Below are positions 56,128 to 64,000 of a stretch of 64,000 nt of DNA, piece after piece; within the stretch, counting starts at the first letter, position 1; each line of letters starts with the position of its first letter. Below the pieces are notes generated by a model. That model was not told where the DNA came from and searched no databases. It saw nothing but the letters and a program-made list of their open reading frames with translations. Location: assembly GCF_020740795.1 (NCBI RefSeq), contig NC_067282.1, positions 126,847,132 to 126,911,131 of the forward strand, given 5' to 3'. The stretch is from Apus apus. Lineage: Eukaryota > Chordata > Aves > Apodiformes > Apodidae. A program made the position numbers and the translations under genes.

Positions 56128-59100
56128 CTGCATGGTTAAAGAGCAGTACAGAGTTGTGCACAAGGTCATATTTCTGGTGAACCAACCTGGGACAGCATTT
56201 AAGCTGGTGCTTTTTTCCAACTGTGAAAGATAATATTAGATAATGACTGATCTGGCACCAAGCCCAGTAGTACAAAGTTGAGCCTTCAATATTTGTAATC
56301 AGTTTCAAACAGCATGAAGTAAGGATATTTTGATGTGGCCTCAGGGCAGATTTGCTGTGATGCCAAAGCCTGGTCTCGGTTTCTTTGCATACCAGAAAGT
56401 ATCTCTTCTTCCTGCTTGGTGACAGGCTGCAAGGACAATTTTCTTAAGTCTTAGGAAAAGAAAGAAACCCTGAAAACACTGGATTAACTACATGGAAATT
56501 CTGAAGAGTTTTGATGGAAATCCAACATCAGGAGATACTAGTAAACAGCAGTATCTGCAGAAAAACACAACTTCAAACTGGAATCTAACAGACCCTATGC
56601 AAACTCTGTTGTGGAATACCACAAATTACTCAGCACAGCCTGTATGAGAGAGGGCGTGGACTTCAGCCACTGTGCACCATTTGTTTGCCCAGGTCATTAG
56701 TATTGTTAGGATGAAAAATAATCTCAAACTATCCCTGAGAGCAACCAGGCTGATGAAACAGAGCTGATCAGGTGAAGTGGCTCCACCAGCCAGGAAGTAA
56801 CTAGAGCTCAGCTGGGATCTACAAGAACCTGCTGCACACCTGTCCATCCATCATCTGTAGCTTTCTGTCTGCCAGGAGCCATCAGCCAGGAAATACTTCC
56901 CATTGCAGAGGTGCTAAATAGGTTATAAAAACTGCCAAACTCCTCCAAATTCAGTGACCTCAGTTGCACAGTCTGCCCGCAGAGCTTCGGATTGAAATTT
57001 GTTAAACTTGCCTTAAAGGCTGAAGTGCATTGCTAAAACCACAGACCAGTGTTCCAAATTCTCAGTTACCAGTAAAAAAACCCAGTCACCTTGGTTTTAG
57101 TTGACTTCCCATTTTAAGCAGAGTACTTTCCCTCCTTCAGAGTCACTAGGCAGTGTATGGATGTTTCTCAGCCAGTTACCTACGTAATGCAAACAGATGC
57201 CTTTCAGATGCTTGGACCTGCCACCTGCCACTGAAATTCCTGGAGATCTTTCTGCAGCAACTGGAGACCTAGTTATCTGCAGTGAGTGAACCAGCGATGA
57301 TCTCTAATTGGTCCTGAAATACCTGTATTTGCATATGCAGCATCTCAGTGGATGGGTGTTCAGTTTGTCTCCTGGCTCTGAAGTGAAGAGTTTCTGCTTG
57401 GTAGAGCCTCTGTGCCAGGAACTAATGACTGCTGCTGTTTCACATCCCTTTTCAATAATCTGCTATTATCGAACAAGCTACAGATGTAAAATGGCATCTG
57501 TTTACTTCTCTAAGTCTGCAGAATTTTTCTTGCTTTCAGATAAAGCTGCAACTGATTAATTTGGACTGGTAATTTAATTTGGTTGTAGGGGTTATCTGAG
57601 AGTCTAATGTGAGAGAATCTTCCAGCTAAAATCAGATCATGTTAGGGAAGCACAACAACATGCAGATCCGTTTCAGGTCAAAATGTCACCTGCCACCTCT
57701 TCTATTCTTATCTCTGATTTATAAACTTATTTCTCCATGGGTATCTGAAAACCTAGATTTATCCCAGAGCAACTAACAAAGAAAAGGATAATCTCAAGAA
57801 AAATATAAACATTTTATTCTACTGTTCCTTTGGTGCTCTGCTCTGTGGGGCAAGGATTCTGTCTCTAGGCCATACTTAGCAGAGCAGTATCCTTCTTCAT
57901 GAGAACAGCTCAGAGGTGTTACAGTCATACTGTTACTAAATGTTACTTCTAGTCTGACTAACATAAGAACAAACACCAGAATGCCAAGTGGTTTAGTAAA
58001 TATATTTCTTGATTTCTGATGCATATACTATAAAAACGTGGTACATTATGAACGGCAACAATATGGCTTCTGTAGAGATAAGCTTAGATACAGGGAACAA
58101 TTCTAGAAATAATTGTTATACAGACACGTTCTGCTCAGCATAGCCAAGTCATTGATATCACGCTGCCCCAGAGGAGTTATAACATAACTTATGAGAGCTG
58201 AGTATAATATAAAAACAGACAGCAAAATAGTCATTACAAACAAATGCATTTGAACCTAAGGTGGCTTAGTCCAGTGGGGGACTCAGGCTTAACTGAAGCT
58301 ACAGCATTTAGGAAGAAAACAAAACAAAACAAATACAAAATTAATTTCTACCCTAAGACAGAAACAATATGTTGTATCTCTGTGAGATACTCTTCTGCAC
58401 AAGTATATCTGTATGATTTGATTCAGGCTAATGGGGAGGTGAGACTGAGAATTTTACACTAAATGAATATAGTTTTTTGCACCTTCAATACCTCTTTCAT
58501 ACAAATCCTACTAAAGGCTGCCAGGAGAAAAAATCACATCCAAACTTGGTCCTCATAAAAAAGTTCAGTGCAACGTTTCACATTCCCTGTTTTAACCATT
58601 AATTTTTGCACTTGGACATATGGAATCAAAAACCTTATCTATACTGCAAATAACTGCAAAATCAAGTCAGGTGTGAATTCAAAGTGATGTCTCAAACCAG
58701 TTCACCTGGTCAGTTGTGTTGTCTAGACAAGACCCAAATCCAACTTCTCATGCCACAGTTCAAATCCATGCCTTCATACATGCACCGATATAATTGGATA
58801 GTTGCTGGTATTACAGGATTAAGCAAATTCCAAATAGAAGTAATAGTATATGTTCTGTCCATACATGGAGAGGTTAGAGGCGTAATGGAGATCCTGGAAG
58901 ACATAGCTGAAGAGTGATCAGATTGATGGCGTGTCTTCTTTCATGAAGATCTCTTCAGAGAAAATAATGTAAAAGTAAACAAGCATTATGTCTTTTTTCA
59001 TTGAAGAAGCAGAGGCTTTTCAAGTTATCTACAAATGAAAGAGACAAAAGCTAACTGAGATAGAGCATCTTACTGAAGTTCATCTTGCTGTGAGTGCCCT

Positions 59101-59699
59101 ATGAGCAGAGAGGACACCCATATGCTATGAGGACATGGCAAGACATGCTGTGCCTCAGGGTGGAGGGTTGGTAGTGCAAAGTATGACTAGTGACCCACTC
59201 AGTGACAGAGGCACTGGTTCTGGACACGGTGTCTTCAGCACAGGAAGTGACAGCTTCCCAGGAAAGCAACCTGAAGGAGTGATTAAACACACATTGTAGC
59301 TCTACAAGAAGCACTAGATGTGGATGAGAAGGTTTTTTCTGAAGTCCTGTTCATTGCTATCCCTAGTCCAAGTTGGACAACAGTTTTCCTGGTTTCCTTC
59401 AAATTCCAGACTGAACAACACAGCTTGCCTATCACTTCACCAGTTCACTGTCAATCCTGGCCCGCTCTGTTAGGTGGTTCTGATTCTGTCAAAGCTGCTG
59501 AGTATTCAGACATCCTGCATTGAGTTCATCATGCATCCATGGTCAGGAACAACATGTTATCTAGTGTGACCGTGAATTGCTGGCTGGTTAAATTTGTGAT
59601 GGTAACTTTATTATTTAGTTTGACAAGTTTCCTTCTACCTCCTCTGAGAAATGCGAATGTATTACATGAGAAATACAAACATGGTTAAAAATGGCTTAC
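56128..59699. other. Probable intron, nothing assigned
   Basis: Lies between two candidate minus-strand receptor exons. Short frames only; no lectin-domain exon (CP..W, WIGL or YIC motifs) was found on the minus strand. Confidence 0.4.
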
Positions 59700-59843
59700 C
59701 CTCTATGTCAGCAGGAAGCCCAGGCCTTCCTCAGAGGTGGTGACATTTCACCGCCAAGAGGACGACAGTGATGAGCAGAATCACTGCAGTGAAGTACAGG
59801 GCAACAGCAACATAATACCAGCACGAGTTCTCCAAGCAGGTCA
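59700..59843 (-). pseudogene. Transmembrane exon with in-frame stop (third receptor)
   Basis: After acceptor CCTTTGGCAG the exon reads in phase 1: TCLENSCWYY, then about 22 hydrophobic residues, then KCHHL and TGA (59733-59731). Two readings fit. If it ended at 59745 it would be 99 bp, phase 1-1, the same size as the lectin transmembrane exons of genes A and B; the donor there is GTCACC, probably decayed. If it ends at the good GTAAGC donor (59699) it is 144 bp, also phase 1-1, but contains the TGA. Lys after the hydrophobic run would also suit a type I protein. Either way the present sequence makes a truncated product or a relic. Confidence 0.45.
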
Positions 59844-60086
59844 CTGCCAAAGGATCAAGGGAGAGGGGGCTCACCACAGACAGAAGTAAATTTTTGTTCT
59901 GAGTTATGGAAGTATGCATAATCATTTTAGTTAGGCCTTCAGCAAGAATATTTTACACTGTGTGCTATAGATCTAGCACATGTGCAAAGCAAACAGCAAT
60001 TTTATGAGGATATCCTCGGTATGCTGTAGACGCAACTGAAAACATTCTGGAGTTGTTTCAGCTAAATGTATCTGTAGAAGTTAAAT

Positions 60087-60118
60087 CATAGAATCATAGA
60101 ACTAGTCAGGTTGGAATA
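60087..60118 (-). mobile_element. CR1 terminal scrap
   Basis: ATCATAGAATCATAGAACTAG followed by CAGGTTGGAA is only the last 30 or so bases of a CR1 end. Confidence 0.6.
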
Positions 60119-60254
60119 GCATAGTGGGGTAGTTATTAATATGGAATAGTTCCAGCATCTTGTTTTGGAAAGAGTTTTCTTAACCAAAAATCAAATTTCT
60201 GAAAACTGGGAAGCTAAGGGTCATAGGATTTTAGTTACTAACTGCAAATAAAAC

Positions 60255-60318
60255 TTTTATATATCTATATAGGTTTATATGTGTGTATATATATAAACCT
60301 GTATATATGTATGTTTAG
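60255..60318. repeat. TA/TG-rich simple repeat
   Basis: Alternating ATATAT and TGTGTATA units; an inverted pair AGGTTTATAT / ATATAAACCT could form a hairpin. Confidence 0.75.
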
Positions 60319-61107
60319 GGAAATCACATTTTCAGGATCAGAAGAACCCTTTTCCCAGACAGTATCAGTTTTTATCATCATAGCTGTTGAGAAGATGCCT
60401 AAAAATGTGACCCCTCATCCTCTGGGGGTGACACTGCTGTGTCAACATTTTGCCATGCAGTTTGCCTGCTACTCCCGCACAGTGCTGCCAGTACTTCTTG
60501 CTCTGGAATATATCCTGCCTTTCCCTTGGAGAATAGCTTACAGTGGTCATCCTCTCATGGGTTATTTTCTTGAGGTTACACAATTGAAGAGCAACAAGGA
60601 AATCTTAAAGTCCACATTCAGGCTTTAAAAAAAAGTTTGATAGGTAATTCTAGAGACTCTTTCTCCAGATTCTCATCCTTTAAAAGCACAACAAAGAATC
60701 ATGTTTTTAATTAGTCATTAAATCCCTGCCTCTATCATTTTTGCTCCTACTACAATCCTGTCATCAGCTGTGTTCTTTTGGTCCTCATTCCTTAACACTT
60801 TCCAGGTTGATATGTACGGCAAAAAAAACCCTAACGCAAACCAGAATTAGAACTAACACTTGACTTGTAGTTTTAAAGAGGTTTCAGTGAAGAATGTGAA
60901 GGGACATGGCTCACCTATAGCATTTATCCATATTTATTTACTAGCAGCTGGAAAGGTTTGAAGGTCTTTTAATTTTCCTAGATCATATAAAATCTCTTTG
61001 GGTACCTACCCCTATGCAACTCCTCCATTATAGGTAAATTTGTCATTGTGATGGTATACGAAGAGGATAAAATATAAAATGTGAAGTGTCCTGCAGTGTT
61101 GCAGTAC

Positions 61108-61188
61108 CTGTATGTGTAGTCTCAGGCGTGCTGTTGGGTCTGTCAGATTGCTGTATCACATTCGCCTCTGCATAGGTTACTGGATTAC
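61108..61188 (-). CDS. Candidate phase-1 exon with ITIM-like VTYAEA
   Basis: This 81-bp exon is phase 1-1, with acceptor TTGTCTCTATAG and donor GTACTG. It codes for NPVTYAEANVIQQSDRPNS and a Thr/Pro-rich end. VTYAEA resembles an ITIM, but position +3 after Tyr is Ala instead of Leu/Val/Ile, so the motif is imperfect. Its phase lets it join the exons at 63.67 and 59.7 kb. Confidence 0.42.
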
Positions 61189-63671
61189 CTATAGAGACAA
61201 AAAGTGCTTCTATTAGAGAACCTGCCCAAGGCCAGCCCTAACCATTCTCACTGTGTCTAGCACCCTGCAGCATCAGACCTTCTCTGAGAAAGTGGGAAGA
61301 GTGAGAACATGAAGAGGTTGTTTTCGTTTTTTAGAAACTTGCATGTCGCTGAATGAATGTGTCCAAAATAAATTGCAAAAAAAAGTTCATGCAAATAATC
61401 ATCCTGTTGTGCAGTTTCTCAAAGAAATAAGAATAATGTTTTTAAGTTATTAAATTTTAGAAGTTTTTTAAAACCCTCTACATGCCTGAAGATTATCACA
61501 CTGAACTACTCTATTATTCTATTTTTTCTTATTATTCCATCTCTTATACACACATGCATGCATTCTGTCAATCGTTAAGCAGACGTTTATTAATGTCAGC
61601 TTTTTTACTTCTCAAAAAACATTTCATCTTAGTGAATTCAGATCTTGCACATGGTGGGTACAAGATGTGCCTGTTTCCTGCTGTTCCTTCTTTCACAAAG
61701 AGAAAAACAGTTCCTGTTATGTGTATGCATGGAGCAGAGACAAGGTATTTTTCAATCACTTATGAAGTAAACATAATTTTTAACAAGTCATAGTAAAGCA
61801 CCAAATGCGAAACATTATGCAAAATATAAAAATACAATTTTCATTTCCTCCATAGATTTTTTTTTCTTCAAGTTCATTCTTCCAAGTTTTAAATGAGGTT
61901 TTAATTAATGGTTGGTCATCACCACTGCAGACAGAGCACAGGTTTTCAGTACAAACCATTAATTCCGTTTTCTCTACAAAAAGGGGAAAGGAAAACCTGT
62001 CAGTAGTTAATTCGCAGCCAGAATAGTACAAAAAAAGCTGTTTCCCACCCCACCACCCCACAACCACCCCGCCGACGCGTTTTAAGTGACAGAAGACAGA
62101 AAGTTGGGGTGAGAAGAATTAACAATAGACTTATATGAATCTTTGCTAACTTGTTAATTTATGACCATTCTCACTTGGCAGCAGAGGAGTTCCTCTCATA
62201 CATCAGCGCCCTGGACACATTCTTGCCATGACTAAGAACCATTTGCAAGGGAAGCTTTCTGTATTTGACACAGAGGTGGCATGTCTGCTCTAATTGCAGC
62301 AGCCTTCTTCTTCACTGAGAAGAGCCACCCATTCTTCTGAGTTTGGAAATTCCCATTTCACAAACCAAGGCAACGAAGCAGGTCTTTTTCTCAATGTGAA
62401 CATTTATGGGTTTTGTTGTAATGAGGTCTAGAAGGCACAAGGAACAACTGCTTTCTTCTCTGTTTCTTCCAAGTGTTCTTCGTGTTTCTTCATGCTCCTT
62501 CCCGACTTTTTTTCCTTTTGTCAGCTGCTCATCAGGATAAAGATTTTCTTGTACTCAGATACCTGTTTTTGAGATCTATTTTGCAAAAACCTGCTCCTCT
62601 ATCATTACACTTAATCTGGATGCCTTTACAGATGTCAGGAACAACTCTTTGTTACATGCTTGTGTCTCAGAGCATGAACATGTTCTCTCTGAAAAACTAC
62701 CTAACATCTCCAGACTACTTGGAGAGTAGTCTAATTGGCCTACATTAATTTCACCAGCCTAAGACATGGCTGCACTGAAGAACTGCCTTGAGACAGAAAT
62801 AAATAAATATAAAATAAAATAAATAATAAAATAAAATAAAAATAAAATAAAAAATAAATAAAAATAAATAAAATCAAATAAAAATAAATAAAAAAAATAA
62901 TAATAAAATAAATTTAAAAAACCAAGATGGCTTTTCTGTTAGTGGGAGACATTCCTTCCCAGTGCAAGAGGCCTGTGGCAAGCACTCCAGGACTTTCCAT
63001 AGCACTGTGTCACATTAGGCTTTCAAAGGTGACATAGCAAAGATCAGCACACATGATGGAGGCTGCTGGAAATCTCCCTGTTCCACTGTCTGGTGGTCAG
63101 CCAGCAGAAAATCCTCATATGCCCTGGTAAAAACTAACATGGTTGTGACAGTCATGACAACCACAAAAAAAAAAGTGTTTTCACTGTGTGCAAAAAGGTT
63201 TTGGGGACTAATGTGGGACATAAAAAATGTTGTCATGGTGGGTTTCCCCAAAGGCATGGGATTGCCCGACAGACTGCACATTCCATGCTTTTCCAGCCTC
63301 AGCAGGGGAAAATTCCCATCTGCTGCACTATCAGCAGTGCTTGATGACCTGGGTAGATTCACTATCAATAATTCAGGCTGGGCTGGAAAGGGAACTGACT
63401 ATGAAGTTTCCAGGAGCAGCCATTCTCTTTCCCAAGAAACGGGGTTTGCTCAGATTGCTTTGCTTTAGCACAAAGAGCATAAGCATTGCTCTCTTTCTCC
63501 ATGGAGGCCTTCCCTACACTTGTCTATTATTATGTATGGATGCTTACACTGGCCATCTGCATAACAGGAAAGGTCTGTTTCACTATCATTGGAAATGCAA
63601 TTCATCAATGGCCAATGCTAGATGGAAAGCTCTTGAGCTTTACAGGCAAAGATGATGTTTAGGTACCTGAC
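61189..63671. other. Probable intron, nothing assigned but a simple repeat
   Basis: Between candidate exons at 61.1 and 63.7 kb. It contains the A/T simple repeat at 62.8 kb and chance frames. Confidence 0.4.
62797..62921. repeat. (AAATA)n/(AAAATA)n simple repeat
   Basis: About 125 bp of A/T-only units mixing AAAT, AAAAT and AAATA. No target duplication or poly(A)-bearing retrocopy was recognised upstream. Confidence 0.9.
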
Positions 63672-63722
63672 CTCTATTAGGTGGAGCTGCATCATCATAG
63701 GCAGTGCTTTCAAATTCATATA
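63672..63722 (-). CDS. Candidate phase-1 exon with YDDA tyrosine motif
   Basis: This 51-bp exon is phase 1-1, with acceptor ATACCCTTAAG and a weak donor GTCAGG. It codes for YEFESTAYDDAAPPNR. Acidic residues around Tyr and small symmetric exons are typical of leukocyte-receptor cytoplasmic tails. YDDA-type motifs are known from WC1/CD163-family (SRCR) tails, and CD72-like lectins also carry several tail exons. Without its neighbours the gene cannot be named. A short open stretch with weak splice sites could arise by chance. Confidence 0.35.
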
Positions 63723-64000
63723 CTTAAGGGTATGTCCAGAAGACATCTCACTGCCCAGAGGGTCTCCACAGGACTATTGTCCCAAATCAGCAATACTGTA
63801 CAATCTGAAAAGCTCCTGGTGAAGAGCAGCCAGCAGCAAGACGACTACAGATGTAATAAGGTGGGGACCTGCCCAGTGACACAGTTTCTCCTCCATCTTG
63901 CAATATTAAATTCACAGATGGATTGTGAGGGTGGGAGGGAGAGGGAAAGCAGGGAGTGACAGGACATTCCTAACTGACTCCAGAAGCTTTTGGTGGGTGT

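Noticed and set aside
57794-58024. Minus-strand frame with a signal-peptide-like start (KPLGILVFVLMLV)
   Set aside because: No splice-consistent continuation and no domain follow; hydrophobic runs are common in AT-rich frames.
1-64000. CRISPR arrays, tRNA, rRNA or bacterial operons
   Set aside because: No regularly spaced repeats with unique spacers, no cloverleaf genes and no operon-like frame packing were seen; all content is vertebrate in style.

Overview
This window looks like a bird nuclear chromosome. At least sixteen CR1 LINE pieces carry the typical 3' end (repeats of ATTCTATGAT and a segment like GGTTGGAAGGGACCT). There are solo LTRs of kinds common in birds, a degenerate class I endogenous retrovirus and a TTAGGG-like minisatellite. 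No bacterial-type genes, rRNA, tRNA or CRISPR were seen. Long open frames are mostly decayed transposons; the host genes had to be read exon by exon from splice signals and codon phase.

Host content lies on the minus strand. Lectin gene B (12,977-24,638) has six exons with matching phases. It encodes a roughly 231-residue type II C-type lectin-like receptor with an N-terminal DEEGYTAL hemITAM, a transmembrane exon, a short stalk and a three-exon lectin domain, most like CLEC1B (CLEC-2). Lectin gene A (27,844-32,615) has five exons with the same phases: transmembrane, stalk and three lectin-domain exons ending in a stop. Its cytoplasmic start was not found with certainty. The two are tandem, same-strand relatives of the natural-killer-complex type.

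From 54.1 to 63.7 kb a third minus-strand array holds five small symmetric phase-1 exons (45, 45, 87, 81 and 51 bp), three with tyrosine motifs (IYDHI, VTYAEA, TAYDDA). A transmembrane exon at 59.7 kb carries an in-frame stop. These may be the cytoplasmic exons of gene A, of a third lectin, or of another leukocyte receptor. A CpG-dense segment lies at 55.4-55.8 kb.

Mobile DNA fills the rest. A nearly full-length CR1 (14.6-18.1 kb) sits in gene B intron 4, and a second CR1 reverse-transcriptase piece lies at 7.7-9.4 kb. Two solo LTRs of one family lie in opposite orientation either side of gene A (26.6-27.4 and 37.4-38.1 kb). A different solo LTR is at 46.0-46.6 kb. A 5'-only class I ERV with a tRNA-Arg-type primer binding site occupies 50.0-53.4 kb. 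The stretches 1-3.8, 9.4-12.9, 33.7-36.2, 39.4-45.5 and 56-63 kb hold little that can be assigned.
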